64,000 bases of DNA, from assembly GCA_000010565.1 (NCBI GenBank), contig AP009389.1:2480001-2544000 (forward strand), in the 5' to 3' direction. Numbering within the stretch: position 1 is the first letter of the stretch; each line of letters begins with the position of its first letter. The notes below the pieces were generated by a model. That model was not told the DNA's origin. It saw nothing but the letters and a program-made list of their open reading frames with translations, and searched no databases. The position numbers and the translations under genes are program-made. Shown piece by piece: positions 33,393-43,289 of this stretch. This DNA is from Pelotomaculum thermopropionicum SI. GTDB lineage: Bacteria; Bacillota; Desulfotomaculia; Desulfotomaculales; Pelotomaculaceae.

Positions 33393-34502
33393 TTATCTAT
33401 TATCTATAACAGCTTTTATTTCTGTTCCTGTACGCATACCTGCTAATGCTTCGTTAATTTCTTCCAATCTATAATGTTTACTAATAATAGCTCCCATCGG
33501 AATTTTCGTTCTATTATATTTTATGAACTTCAACGCTCTGTAAAAATGAACAATATCTGCACTTCCACTTCCAATAACAGTTGCATTTTTGCCAAGGAAA
33601 ACATATGGTATGAATTCAATCTTTGAGGGAGTTGTTAAGCCAATAATAAGATATGTGCCACCGTTGATCATCAACCCAAAACCTTCATTGAACGCCATTG
33701 GATTTCCTGAACACTCGACAACAAGTTCCGCTCCTCTACCATCAGTTAAATCTAATACTATCTTTTGCCTTTCCGCAGGGTCTTTTACTTCATCAATATT
33801 GATAACATGCGTTGCACCCCATTTCTTCGCTAATTCTAGCCTGTTCTCAGGAGCACCAATCACGATTGTTTGCCCCGCGCCAATTGCATTTGCAGTTACA
33901 AGAGAATATAGTCCAATTGGTCCACATCCTTGAATAACAACAGTATCAGCCAGTCCTAATGGGGATTTTTTCTGCAATTTGTCAAAAGCATTTACAACGG
34001 TTCTAAATGCACAGCCTACACCAATAGCTTCTTCATCCAACACATTCTCCGGCACTTTAACAACAGGAGTTGTTGGAAGAATAAATTCATATTCAGCAAA
34101 CCCGCCCATAAGTTTATCAGGATGAGAAAAACCATAACCAATATTATTTTTACACATAAACGGCATACGCAAAACTGAACAATAATAACACTTACCGCAA
34201 AAATCATGTGACCACATGATTCTGTCTCCGACCTTAAGTTCTTGACCGGCAACATCTGCAACACGTTCCGGTCCAAGTTTAACTATTTGTCCAAGAGTTT
34301 CATGACCCTGAATATTAGGTAACGGGAATTTGATACCAAGAGTACCAGCAGCTTGATGAACATCAGTTCCACATATTCCTGCGAGTAATACCTTTACCAA
34401 TATGGCATTTCCCGTAACATCAGGAATTGGGATCTCTTTTATTTCAAGAGGCTTACCATACTCTGTTAAAACGGCTGCTTTACAAGTTTTCGGAATTTCC
34501 AT
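33393..34502 (-). CDS. Zinc-dependent medium-chain alcohol dehydrogenase
   Basis: 369 residues from ATG 34502, preceded by AGGAGG; an ATG six codons earlier includes that site and is rejected. It has catalytic zinc ligands in GICGTDVHQ and GHETLGQIV, structural zinc Cys residues in DFCGKCYYCSVLRMPFMC, and a Rossmann NAD site VVIQGCGPIGLYSLVTANAIG. It should oxidise an alcohol to an aldehyde, or reverse it, with NAD(P). The adjoining ThiS/MoaD-like and AOR genes suggest a sequential alcohol to aldehyde to acid route. The substrate is not evident. Confidence 0.9.
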   Translation of the reverse strand: MEIPKTCKAAVLTEYGKPLEIKEIPIPDVTGNAILVKVLLAGICGTDVHQAAGTLGIKFPLPNIQGHETLGQIVKLGPERVADVAGQELKVGDRIMWSHDFCGKCYYCSVLRMPFMCKNNIGYGFSHPDKLMGGFAEYEFILPTTPVVKVPENVLDEEAIGVGCAFRTVVNAFDKLQKKSPLGLADTVVIQGCGPIGLYSLVTANAIGAGQTIVIGAPENRLELAKKWGATHVINIDEVKDPAERQKIVLDLTDGRGAELVVECSGNPMAFNEGFGLMINGGTYLIIGLTTPSKIEFIPYVFLGKNATVIGSGSADIVHFYRALKFIKYNRTKIPMGAIISKHYRLEEINEALAGMRTGTEIKAVIDNR

Positions 34503-34593
34503 TATTATATTCCTCCTCATTTTATTATTAATTAATTACTAATTGAATTACTAATTTTATTAACTTTTACCTAATTCTTTTAATGTTATTTTC

Positions 34594-34842
34594 TTAACCC
34601 CCTTCCAATGTACGAATTATGGTAACTACATCACCATCTTTTAAACGTGCATCCAAATTTGCACGAGTACCATTTACCAATATTGCCGATGCCTTAAAAT
34701 AACTCTCTTCAATCTTTACTTGTGGTAACTTTAGACATTCATCCAGAACATTTTCAACAACTGCGTCTTCAGGCATATCAAATGTGTAACTAGAAAAGCC
34801 TATCGGTACATCAACTGCATAGAATTTAACATCAATTTTCAC
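34594..34842 (-). CDS. ThiS/MoaD-like sulfur-carrier protein
   Basis: 82 residues from GTG 34842, behind GGGAGG. It has the beta-grasp pattern VKFYAVDVPIGFSSYTFDMP, AILVNGTRANLDARLKDGDV, and ends in TLEGG, the diglycine tail that is activated and thiocarboxylated. In AOR operons a protein of this type is thought to supply sulfur for tungsto/molybdopterin synthesis. It lies 28 bases downstream of the AOR gene. The frame extends upstream, but no other start has a site. Confidence 0.8.
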   Translation of the reverse strand: MKIDVKFYAVDVPIGFSSYTFDMPEDAVVENVLDECLKLPQVKIEESYFKASAILVNGTRANLDARLKDGDVVTIIRTLEGG

Positions 34843-34870
34843 GCATAAAGCCTCCCGGGAATAACTATAT

Positions 34871-36733
34871 TTATTTCTTTGAAGGATAAAGATCCTTAAT
34901 AACACATTCCAAGCCACCTACAAGTTCTAACATATCGAGACTAGGAACACCATCGACGTTATATCCTAACGCATTATATAAGTTGTCTCCTAAACGCACT
35001 TCATCAAGTGTAATACCTTTAAGGGGACCAGCTTTCATGGGAGGCTTCCCAATCATACGATTAGTAACAGTAAAATCCTTTCTCCTAAGACCTTCCCTTA
35101 TATTAAAAGCATGTCTCATCGTAAATGAGCGTATACCCATTTCTCGTATATCTTTACGGGAATAATGAATACCCGTCACAAGCTCTAAAAATTTATATAT
35201 CGAGCCTTCTGGAAACATTCTTATAGAAAATATGCACAACCCTGAATTATTTATATATTCTGTATTAGCTATTTCTGAAACATCCTGAAAACCTGTCACT
35301 CTGAAATTATATTTCTCTTCCCACGTCATACGGTCATTTGCTTTTGCCAAACCACCTTTTGGATGACGTCCAATAGATGGGTCCAATTGGTAAGTACGAA
35401 TGTAGCCCGGAGCACGACGCGGATCATGCTGTGCCATTTCTATACCACTTGAAACAAGCAAATAATCATGACCCACACCAAAATGATTCGCAGCCCATTG
35501 AGAACCGTAACCTAATATTTCACCACAACCTTCCATTTTACATATTTTCTCAGTTAAAGCGACAACTGCATCTCCGTTACCCCAGTAAGGTTCAATTCCG
35601 TCAAGCTGATCCTTTGTCAATAACCCCTCGTTAAAACATTCTAATACCCAACCAACAGTGCCCCCCACTGAAATAGTATCCATACCGTATTCATTACAAA
35701 GCTCGTTGCATTTAATCATAATAACTGGATCAGTATTTAGAATCGATGAAGTAAACCATCCAATGGTTTCATATTCAGGACGAGAAACATGTTTCATAGG
35801 ATATTTTTCATGTTCAACGTCAAAAAATGCACCACATCTTACAGGACAGGCAGAACAACCAAAATCGTCCACCTTAAATTTTTCATTTAGCAGTTCAGCT
35901 CCAACTTCTTTAAAGTCTTCTACTGTAAGACCAGACTCTTCTAGCGAAATAGCAAAATTTTTAACCCCTGCATCGCCGCTTAATAGAGATGGTATAAAAC
36001 CACCAGTAGTTCCAAATTTCTTCATTAGAGGAATCATTGGATGAGACTTTAAAAATTTAAATATTTCCTTATTTAATTTGAGTATTCCTTCCTTATCAGC
36101 TATTTCAACTTTTTGATTGCCTCTACATACAATAGCTTTCAATTTCTTTGAACCCATCACGGCACCTGAACCACCTCTACCAGCTGCTCTATGTCCATCA
36201 TTCATAACGGCAGCCATGTAGGATTTTTTCTCACCGCCTGGGCCAATAAATGCAGCTTTTATTCTGTTATCACCCAAATCCTTAATAAGCTCCCTTTCAA
36301 AAGCATTTGACGTCATGCCCCAATATTTCGAAGCTTCCCTAATCTCTACTTTTCCGTTGTCAATCCAAATATAAACAGGTTTATCTGCAATGCCATTTAC
36401 GAATACAGCATCAAAACCAGCTTTTTTCAGCGTCGGTCCAAAATAACCACCTGAATTGGCATCGTTCCACCCATTATATACAGGAGATTTTGATACAACC
36501 GTATAGCGACCACCTAATGGAACACCTGTGTTGTTAAATGGTCCTGCAATAAAACCTATCATGCTTTCAGGGCCAAACACATCTGCTTTTGCAGGCATAT
36601 ATTCATAAAGTATCCTTGCACCTAACCCCGGACCGCCAATAAAATCTTTAAGCCAATTTTCAGGTATATCTTTTATCTTAATTTCATTTTTACTTAGGTT
36701 TACAAATACCATTTTCCCCATATAACCATACAT
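34871..36733 (-). CDS. aor: Aldehyde:ferredoxin oxidoreductase (tungsten-type)
   Basis: 620 residues, full length for the AOR family. It has the N-terminal beta domain (MVFVNLSKNEIKIKDIPENW), tungstopterin-binding loops such as IGGPGLGARILYEYMP and GGYFGPTLKKAGFDAVFVNG, HRAAGRGGSGAVMGSKKLKA, and the [4Fe-4S] ligands CSACPVRC plus a later Cys in NNSGLCIFS. It oxidises aldehydes to acids and reduces ferredoxin in the cytoplasm. It is the first gene of a set with ThiS/MoaD and alcohol dehydrogenase genes. The AT-rich composition contrasts with the surrounding transposons. Confidence 0.93.
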   Translation of the reverse strand: MYGYMGKMVFVNLSKNEIKIKDIPENWLKDFIGGPGLGARILYEYMPAKADVFGPESMIGFIAGPFNNTGVPLGGRYTVVSKSPVYNGWNDANSGGYFGPTLKKAGFDAVFVNGIADKPVYIWIDNGKVEIREASKYWGMTSNAFERELIKDLGDNRIKAAFIGPGGEKKSYMAAVMNDGHRAAGRGGSGAVMGSKKLKAIVCRGNQKVEIADKEGILKLNKEIFKFLKSHPMIPLMKKFGTTGGFIPSLLSGDAGVKNFAISLEESGLTVEDFKEVGAELLNEKFKVDDFGCSACPVRCGAFFDVEHEKYPMKHVSRPEYETIGWFTSSILNTDPVIMIKCNELCNEYGMDTISVGGTVGWVLECFNEGLLTKDQLDGIEPYWGNGDAVVALTEKICKMEGCGEILGYGSQWAANHFGVGHDYLLVSSGIEMAQHDPRRAPGYIRTYQLDPSIGRHPKGGLAKANDRMTWEEKYNFRVTGFQDVSEIANTEYINNSGLCIFSIRMFPEGSIYKFLELVTGIHYSRKDIREMGIRSFTMRHAFNIREGLRRKDFTVTNRMIGKPPMKAGPLKGITLDEVRLGDNLYNALGYNVDGVPSLDMLELVGGLECVIKDLYPSKK

Positions 36734-36843
36734 GGGTTGTTATTTCTCCTTCCTTGTTACCTATTAATTAACTTTTGAATTATTTCATAAAACTATGAAT
36801 AATACTCTAAAGTTAAAGAGCACCTCCTTTAATGTATATGTTT

Positions 36844-38475
36844 TAGCCTCCTGCAAAACCCCAGAAGTCTTGAGAAATAAGGGATTTTGCAGACTCTTAT
36901 AGCAGGGTTTCCTCCAGCTTTCATCGTAATACTTAAGAGAAATTCCTCCGGAGGTGAACCCTGTTGCCAAAACACAAGCAAATTACCTTCTCCGATCTCT
37001 ACGAAGAATTTGAACAAGCGTCAGAAGCAAGAACAAACTGAAAATGCTCACAGATTACGTAGACATCGAAGAAATCATCCCATTAGAGGTTAAACTGACT
37101 TACTACAAATCCACTGGTCGCCCCCCTTATTCTTTGGCGTCTATGTTATCCGCCTTAATTATCCAGAAGATCTTATCCATTCCCACAGTTGAGCTTTTGG
37201 TTACTTTCCTTGAACTCTCAGAGCCCCTGAGGGATTTTTGCGGCTTTGGTGAAAGTGTGCCTGACCCCGCTACTTTCTCCAGGTTCAAAGACAAGATCGG
37301 GCCCACGGAGCTCAAAAAAATCTTAGACCGCCTGGTGGAACTGACTGAGCCCTACTTGAAAGAGCTCGACCCTTTTGCGGCTTCCCTTCTCGTCCTGGAT
37401 ACAACCGGCTTAGAAGTGCCGGTAAGAGAAAATAATCCGAAGTTCTTTTATTCCTTGAAAAATCAGGTCGAGAAGGGAGTCCCTGAAAAACCTGAAAACG
37501 AGATTTATGCTATGACCATCGCTAAAATGCCCAAATCTGCCAAGGCTGCCCCAAAAGCCAAACTCATTTACACTAACGGCCACTTCGCCTATGCCTACAC
37601 CGCTGCTGTTCTGACTGACGGCTTCGGCCTCGTCCGGAATGTGCTGCTTTTTGAAGGTCAAAAAGATTCGCTTGTGTTAAAACCAGTCATGGAAGATTTC
37701 CGGCAGCATCATGACCTCTCCCGTTATGAGTTTTTTGTCGGTGACGCCGGGTTTGACAGCACGGAAAACTTCCGTTACCTGGCGCAAGATTGCTGCCTTA
37801 AGCCGGTTATTAATCTCAATCCCCGGAATGCCAAAGGGTTGCCTGAGCCTGGACTCGCTCCCGATGGCGTGCCGGTGTGCCCCAAAAATCCATCCCTAAA
37901 GTTTAAATACGCAGGCTTTTGTAAATCAAGAAACCGGATTAAATGGCTCTGCCCCTTAAGTAAACAGGGGAAAAGCGGCTATACTTGCGCCTGTCAAGTA
38001 CCGTGTACCCCCTCTAAAAGCGGCCGGATGGTTTATACTTATCCCCGGGATAATTACCGTAAAAATACTCCTATCCCCAGGAACTCTAAACTATGGAAGA
38101 AAATCTACCTTTTGCGCATTGCCGTGGAGCAGGCCATCTCCCGGCTGAAGCTCCCCTTGATGCTCGGCCGATTAACTGCAATGGATTTCAATACCGCTTA
38201 TTGTGATCTCGTTCTGGCAGCCATCGCTCAAAACCTTGTTGCTCTAATCGCTTTGAGGGCCAAACTCAACGATAAGGTAAGGTCTCTACGTTGGCTTGTT
38301 GCTTAGGGCTGAGTTTGCTTCCCTGTTTTATCAATAAAACCGCGCTTTTTGATTATTTTTTCTTTGATACTTGGTGCAACAGGCATCTTAATCCATTATG
38401 TGCCAGTTAAAAGGCTTCGACCTGTCATAAAGGCTCTTTTTATTTTTTAAAGAACTTTAGTTTTGCAAGCGCCTA
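36844..38475 (+). mobile_element. IS1182-like element
   Basis: A transposase gene is bordered by related inverted ends. The left end (36844) contains TAGCCTCCTGCAAAAC, and the right end (complement, 38475) contains TAGGCGCTTGCAAAAC, with matching AGAAGTCTTGA / AAGTTCTTTAA continuations. The right end abuts the third piece of the IS4-like transposase, so the element inserted in, or recombined with, that gene. No clear target duplication was found. Confidence 0.65.
37044..38306 (+). CDS. IS1182-like DDE transposase
   Basis: 420 residues: SLASMLSALIIQKILSIPTV, DPATFSRFKDKIG, the catalytic Asp region SLLVLDTTGLEVPV, Asp in FFVGDAGFDSTENF and Glu in LLRIAVEQAISRLKLPL. Upstream, TTG 36964 starts a frame (LPKHKQITFSDLYEEFEQAS) that looks like the true N-terminus. 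It ends at TGA 37039 and would need a +1/-2 shift near TGAAAATG to join the main frame. Either the gene carries a frameshift or it uses recoding; the annotated ATG may start a shortened protein. Confidence 0.8.
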   Translation: MLTDYVDIEEIIPLEVKLTYYKSTGRPPYSLASMLSALIIQKILSIPTVELLVTFLELSEPLRDFCGFGESVPDPATFSRFKDKIGPTELKKILDRLVELTEPYLKELDPFAASLLVLDTTGLEVPVRENNPKFFYSLKNQVEKGVPEKPENEIYAMTIAKMPKSAKAAPKAKLIYTNGHFAYAYTAAVLTDGFGLVRNVLLFEGQKDSLVLKPVMEDFRQHHDLSRYEFFVGDAGFDSTENFRYLAQDCCLKPVINLNPRNAKGLPEPGLAPDGVPVCPKNPSLKFKYAGFCKSRNRIKWLCPLSKQGKSGYTCACQVPCTPSKSGRMVYTYPRDNYRKNTPIPRNSKLWKKIYLLRIAVEQAISRLKLPLMLGRLTAMDFNTAYCDLVLAAIAQNLVALIALRAKLNDKVRSLRWLVA

Positions 38476-39123
38476 ATATGCATGCTTAAATCAATGAAAA
38501 GAGTTCTGTACACCTATAAAGGGGAGAAGGTGACCCTTGATACCCTTTACAAAGAACTTCTCAAAAAGCCTGGTAAAGCCAAGATCCTGGCAAATGCTCT
38601 TGTCCAAATCGGCATTGATTCAGATGGCAATCCGGTACCGGCACGGATTGTATTCATCCGGGACCGGAACCGGTCTAAAAAATGGCTGGCATTGCTTTCA
38701 ACTGATCTAGAGCTGACCGATGAAGAAATCATTCGTATTTACGGAAAACGCTGGAGTATCGAGGTGTTCTTTAAAACCACCAAATCCTTTTTGAACCTGG
38801 CCAGGGAATTCCAGGGAAGAACATATGATTCTATGGTGGCCCATACCACGATTGTCTTCTGCCGTTACATCATGCTCGCTCTAGAAAACCGTGAAAGCAA
38901 GGACCCGAGGACTCTCGGTGATCTATTTTATGTTTGCTGTGACGAACTGCAGGACATAAGTTTTGCAGAGGCATTTCAATTGCTTTTGGCAATGCTCAAA
39001 AATACGTTGAGAAAATTTCTTGCAATAACAGATGGTGCTTTGCAGGAGCTAGTCAATAATTTTATTTCCTGTTTGCCTTCGTTCTTAAAGGGTCGCCTCA
39101 AACTTTCGCCCTGCGAAAGTTGA
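38476..39123 (+). pseudogene. IS4-like transposase, C-terminal fragment
   Basis: The final third of the transposase begun at 29632: CMLKSMKRVLYTYKGEKVTL, IVFIRDRNRSKKWLALLSTD and the YREK-like Glu region IRIYGKRWSIEVFFKTTKSF, ending LKLSPCES. About 40-60 residues of the protein are missing between this piece and the one at 31189-31800. The gene's 3' end coincides with a hairpin (AACTTTCGC-CCT-GCGAAAGTT), right after which the group II intron begins. Confidence 0.78.
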
Positions 39124-39631
39124 GGAGCGTCGTGAAACTTCCGGGTAACCAGCGGGTTGAAATGTACCTGTCACGGTAATTTCTCGTACACCGTGAAGTC
39201 GTCAGGCAGGCGTCTTCGGGGTGACCTAAGACGTCAAGCTGCCTGAAAAGGCCAAAAGGCCGAGACAGGATGCAGGCCGTAGCGAAAGCGAACCAGTGGT
39301 GGCCTCGAAAACGCAGTTGCTGTTGGCGACCCTGCCTCAACAAGGGGAAGCCTGCCACTTGCCGCGAAGAAACGAGGAAATGCAGCGGCAGGGACAGCCG
39401 TGGTGATTAGGGGCGGCATGTATCCAAGGTTAGCCGGAAAGACACGAGAGGCCTCTATGGGCGGAAGTGGCGCTTCCAAAGGCAGGATATAAGGTCCAAG
39501 CGGCCGAAATTCCTGACCTGTCCATAGAGGAGTCGGAAGTGCCCATACTATCTATGACGACTGGACAGCATAACCAGTCTGAGAAAAGGGGCACTGCTTC
39601 ACCAATGTTTGCATGATAGGAGGACGGCTGA

Positions 39632-40918
39632 TTGCAACCGCTACTACAGTTCCCGGAAGGGAAAGTCCGCAACTTTCAGCGCAAACTCTACGTCAAGGCC
39701 AAACAGGAAAAGACATTTCGATTTTACAGCCTCTACGACAAACTTTACCGGGAAGATGTTCTCCAGTATGCATGGCAGCAGTGCCGGGCAAACAAAGGTG
39801 CTCCCGGAGCAGACGGGCAGAGTTTTAAAGACATCGAAGAAAAAGTCGGAGTCGAAAGATTTCTAAAAGAAATCGCCGAAGAACTTCGCAACGGGACATA
39901 TCGCCCAATGCCTGTCAGGCGGGTATACATCCTAAAGCCGGATGGCAGCCAGCGTCCACTAGGTATACCCACCATCAAAGACAGAATCGCACAAATGGCA
40001 TGCCTTACCGTAATCCAACCAATATTCGAAGCAGACTTTCTAGACTGCTCCTATGGATTTCGGCCCAAACGTAATGCCCACCAGGCCATAGGGGCTATTA
40101 CAGAAAATATCAAACAAGGGTTTACCGCCGTATACGATGCTGACCTGACAAAATGCTTTGATAGCATACAGCACAGGTTGATCATGGACTCTCTGGCGGA
40201 GCGTATAACAGACGGGAAAGTACTGCGCCTGATTAAGGGATGGCTCGAAGCACCTATAGTGGAACCCGGTGGCCCGAAGCAGGGAAGGAAGAATTACCAG
40301 GGCACGCCCCAGGGAGGGGTAATATCCCCTCTACTCGCCAATATCGTCCTGAACAGGCTGGATAGGCTCTGGCATAGGCCGGGAGGGCCGCGCGAGAGGT
40401 ATAACGCAAGGTTAGTGCGCTATGCTGACGACTTTGTGGTTTTGGCCAGGTTTATCGGCGAACCCATTAAGAACGAATTAGAGTCTATCATCACGTCAAT
40501 GGGGCTCAACCTCAACGAGAAAAAGACACGCATACTTGACCTTAACAAAGGGGACATCTTAAACTTTCTCGGATACAGCATCCGTATCAGCCGGGATAAG
40601 AATCGGCGCATAACGATAAAGCCGAGCGATAAAGCAATTGCACGGTTGCGCGATAAAATACGTGAAATCATCTCCCGGGAGAGACTATATCACGGATTAA
40701 AGGGAATAATCGCAGAAATAAATCCTGTGCTAAGAGGCTGGAAGCAGTATTTTAAGCTAACTAATGTCAGTAGGATATTCTCAGGCTTAAACTTTTATAT
40801 TACTGCTCGATTTTACCGTGTAGGAAGGAAAACCAGTCAGCGGTATAGCAAGATCTTCAAGCCAGGGGTCTACGTAACCTTACGTAAAATGGGGTTATAC
40901 TGCCTTGCCACTGATTGA
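39632..40918 (+). CDS. ltrA: Group II intron reverse transcriptase/maturase
   Basis: 428 residues. RT domains appear in order: [63 protein letters not shown] (catalytic Asp), [16 protein letters not shown] and the [12 protein letters not shown] motif (YADD). The maturase domain X ([20 protein letters not shown]) follows. No HNH endonuclease is present, as in class C introns. The start chosen lacks a strong site; TTG at 39632 opens the frame, so initiation may lie slightly downstream. Confidence 0.92.
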   Translation: MQPLLQFPEGKVRNFQRKLYVKAKQEKTFRFYSLYDKLYREDVLQYAWQQCRANKGAPGADGQSFKDIEEKVGVERFLKEIAEELRNGTYRPMPVRRVYILKPDGSQRPLGIPTIKDRIAQMACLTVIQPIFEADFLDCSYGFRPKRNAHQAIGAITENIKQGFTAVYDADLTKCFDSIQHRLIMDSLAERITDGKVLRLIKGWLEAPIVEPGGPKQGRKNYQGTPQGGVISPLLANIVLNRLDRLWHRPGGPRERYNARLVRYADDFVVLARFIGEPIKNELESIITSMGLNLNEKKTRILDLNKGDILNFLGYSIRISRDKNRRITIKPSDKAIARLRDKIREIISRERLYHGLKGIIAEINPVLRGWKQYFKLTNVSRIFSGLNFYITARFYRVGRKTSQRYSKIFKPGVYVTLRKMGLYCLATD

Positions 40919-40950
40919 CCTGTGAATGCCTTACGTGAATGGTGTCGGAT

Positions 40951-40981
40951 AGCCGTATGAGGGAAAACCTCACGTACGGTT
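40951..40981 (+). ncRNA. Group II intron domain V
   Basis: AGCCGTATGAGG-GAAA-ACCTCACGTACGGT folds into the characteristic domain V hairpin, with the catalytic AGC triad, a GNRA-type GAAA loop and the CG bulge. Its presence 33 bases after the maturase stop marks the active end of the intron. Confidence 0.85.
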
Positions 40982-41105
40982 AGATGAGGGTCTGCTGGCA
41001 TATTGGCCATGGTCAGGCTAGTGAGGCACTCCCAGAGGAAACGGGGAGAAACTGATAGGCATTGACCTAAATCTTTTATGCCAGGGTCTACTCTACTTTT
41101 TAAAA

Positions 41106-41800
41106 CCTTTCAAGATGAATACAACCTTAGGCCACACAAAAATTAAAAGAATCTCCCGAGGAAAAATTTAAGCATGAAAAAGATTATTTGCAGCCAGCAG
41201 TTCTTGTAAAGCCAAGTGTCTTGTATTTCCGGGAACCAAAAAGAGTCAGTAACGACGGCTACATCTCCTGCAAAGGGAATCTTTATCCCGTACCCATGCA
41301 CCTGTGTTTGAAGATAGTCTGGGTAGAATCCATCTACGGCCGGAAATTTAAAAGTTTACGATGAAAAAGGAATACTGGCCAACGAACAGGAGTTTTGTTT
41401 GTAAAAGCAAGCCGAGCGGACTACCCACCCATAACAAGAAGAAATAATTAAAAAATACCAGGAGAAAAAGCAAATAGCCGTTCCGCCCTGACAGCAAACT
41501 TTATCGCTTCTTTTGGCGAATCCAGCCGCCTTTACCTGGCCGGTTTAAAAAAACAGGTAAGTGCTAATCTCTACTGGCGGCCAAAGAAATTCTCCAGTCC
41601 AAGAATTTACGAAATAAAGGCGGTAACGGCAGCAATAAAAAACTGCCTTTCCCTTGGCGCTTATCACAAAAACAGCATTAAAAGACTTTTAGAGGGGAAA
41701 GAACCTTGAGTTTTGACAGCAGAATATAAACCGAGGACCATCAACTTCACCCGGATGAAAATCAAAAGAGCCCTCTCCTTCTACAGCCGGGAGCGGCTTG
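41106..41800 (+). pseudogene. istA: IS21 istA relic
   Basis: Pieces of the IstA C-terminal half are readable in shifting frames: FQDEYNLRPHKN, PKRVSNDGYIS, GNLYPVPMHLCLKIVWVESI, RSALTANFIASFG, and AYHKNSIKRLLEGKEP near 41690. Stops and frameshifts divide them. The order matches residues about 255-475 of the intact IstA at 12986-14470, from which it is clearly diverged. Confidence 0.75.
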
Positions 41801-41873
41801 ACCCCCTAATTTTGGACAATTAGCCTTAGATACCAAGGTTTTCATAGAATTTCGATTTTTTGTTCCAGAGTTA

Positions 41874-42031
41874 GGGCGGCGGCCTTGACAGCCACCCCGC
41901 ATGTGGTCACTAGTTATTGCCGACGGGGTGGCTCCGGGGACATGACGCAAGCTGTAGCGACCCCGCCGGGTTTTAAATTGTACCACATGCGGGAACCCCG
42001 GCTGTCAAGGCTTGCCCTTTCGGCGCCGCCC
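41874..42031 (+). ncRNA. Structured element 3' of an IS3 relic (copy 2)
   Basis: 158 bases with nested perfect helices: GGGCGGCG (41874) with CGCCGCCC (42024), CTTGACAGCC (41884) with GGCTGTCAAG (42000), CCCGCATGTGGT (41896) with ACCACATGCGGG (41982), and an inner GGGGT/ACCCC hairpin. It shares the segments GGGG(C/T)GGCTCCGGGGACATG and TCTGGGGCTCACC with copy 1 at 30930. Helix sequences differ in a compensatory way. It lies about 40 bases 3' of the IS3-type orfB relic. Confidence 0.58.
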
Positions 42032-42069
42032 AGGAAAGACTCTGGGGCTCACCTGGCACATGAACTGAG

Positions 42070-42430
42070 TTACACCCTGACAGGCCTGAGCTCCAGCCGG
42101 TTTTCTCTTAGTAACTGGTAACATTCCATAGGAGAAAGGAATTTAATACCGCAATGAATACGGACTTTATTGTAGAACCGCATAAATTTACCTACTGCTT
42201 CGGCATAACTTTCAAATTCATGGAGCGCCAGGCATTCCTCCTCTAAAATAGCGTGAAATGACTCTATATGAGCATTTTTATTGGGCGTCTTGAATGGTAT
42301 CCTTTCATGTTCGACATTAACTCCGCACAGGTTCCTTCAAAGAGATTGCTGATAAACTGCGAGCCCGTTGTCTGACCTGGTGACCGGTTTCTTCTCTGCT
42401 TCATATAACTGGTGTTTTAAAAGGGCATTT
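42070..42430 (-). pseudogene. IS3-family OrfB relic
   Basis: The minus strand reads KKPVTRSDNGLAVYQQSL, an in-frame TGA, then EHERIPFKTPNKNAHIESFH, AILEEECLALHEFESYAEAV and FYNKVRIHCGIKFLSPMECY, to a stop at 42070. This is the C-terminal third of an IS3/IS150-type integrase core (second Asp in SDNG, Glu in HIESFH). The 5' part has been replaced by an IS256 fragment at about 42440. Confidence 0.7.
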
Positions 42431-42447
42431 TTCAGGGTTATTACGGC

Positions 42448-43062
42448 ATGGACATGCTGGGCATCTGGATTGGGGAAAATGAAAGTGCCAGCTTCTGGCT
42501 TGGAGTGTGCAACGACCTGAAAAACAGAGGCGTGCAGGACATCCTGATTGCCTGTAAAGACGGGCTTTCCGGGTTCTCCGAGGCTATCAACACCGTGTTT
42601 CCCCAAACAGAAATCCAGCTATGCATAATACATCAAATCCGTAATTCCCTGAAATACGTGCCTTGGAAGGAACAAAAGGAATTAATGGCCGACCTCAAGA
42701 AAGTATACCAGGCCCTTACCATGGAGGAAGCGGAACTCGCCTTTAAAATGTTCAAGGAGAAGTGGGGTAAAAAACACCCGGTTATTATCCGCTCCTGGGA
42801 GAAAAACTGGCTGGAACTGACGGCTTACTTCAAGTACCCATACGAGATTCGCAAACTCATTTACACTACCAATATCATCGAAGGATACCACCGGCAGCTA
42901 CGCAAGGTAACCAAGACAAAAACCGCGTATCCGACGGATGACGCCTTAAAAAAGATTATCTACCTGGCTACTGTTGAGGCATCCAAAAAGTGGACTGTAC
43001 CGATCAGGGAGTGGAAAAGTTGTATCTCACAGTTTGCCATCCACTTCAGCGATAGGCTGTAA
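42448..43062 (+). pseudogene. IS256-family transposase, C-terminal fragment
   Basis: 204 residues beginning LGIWIGENESASFWLGVCND and including ACKDGLSGFSEAI and TTNIIEGYHRQLRKVTK. It is a near-match to the second half of the transposase at 15465-16581. The first half, with the first catalytic Asp, is absent, so it is inactive. It is followed at 43063-43290 by the same type of non-coding end found at 15226-15464. Confidence 0.85.
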
Positions 43063-43289
43063 CCGGAACTGATGGTTGGATAATGAGTTTACCGCTTTTG
43101 TTCTCCCAAGGATAGCAGGAAAATGATAGCAGGGCAGCCTCTAGGCCACCCCTACTGTCCTCGGCAGAACCCTGCCAGGCGCTCGGGTTGCTCTCCAGCA
43201 GTGCCCTACCCTCCTGGCAGGTAAGAGCCATTTATAGCTTAACCAATTTTTTCTGGGAATACCCATTTACACAAAATAATTTACACTCC

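Larger units (their letters stand above)
39124..41058 (+). mobile_element. Group II intron, apparently complete
   Basis: The intron begins near GAGCGTCGTG just beyond a 9-bp stem-loop at the end of the IS4-like gene. It continues with about 500 bases of structured 5' RNA, encodes a reverse transcriptase, and ends with a clear domain V and a probable domain VI. Insertion right behind a stem-loop suits bacterial class C introns. The exact 3' end (about 41058) is uncertain. Confidence 0.75.

Noticed and set aside
40999-41060. Precise 3' end of the group II intron
   Set aside because: Domain VI could be folded in more than one way, so only an approximate end is given.
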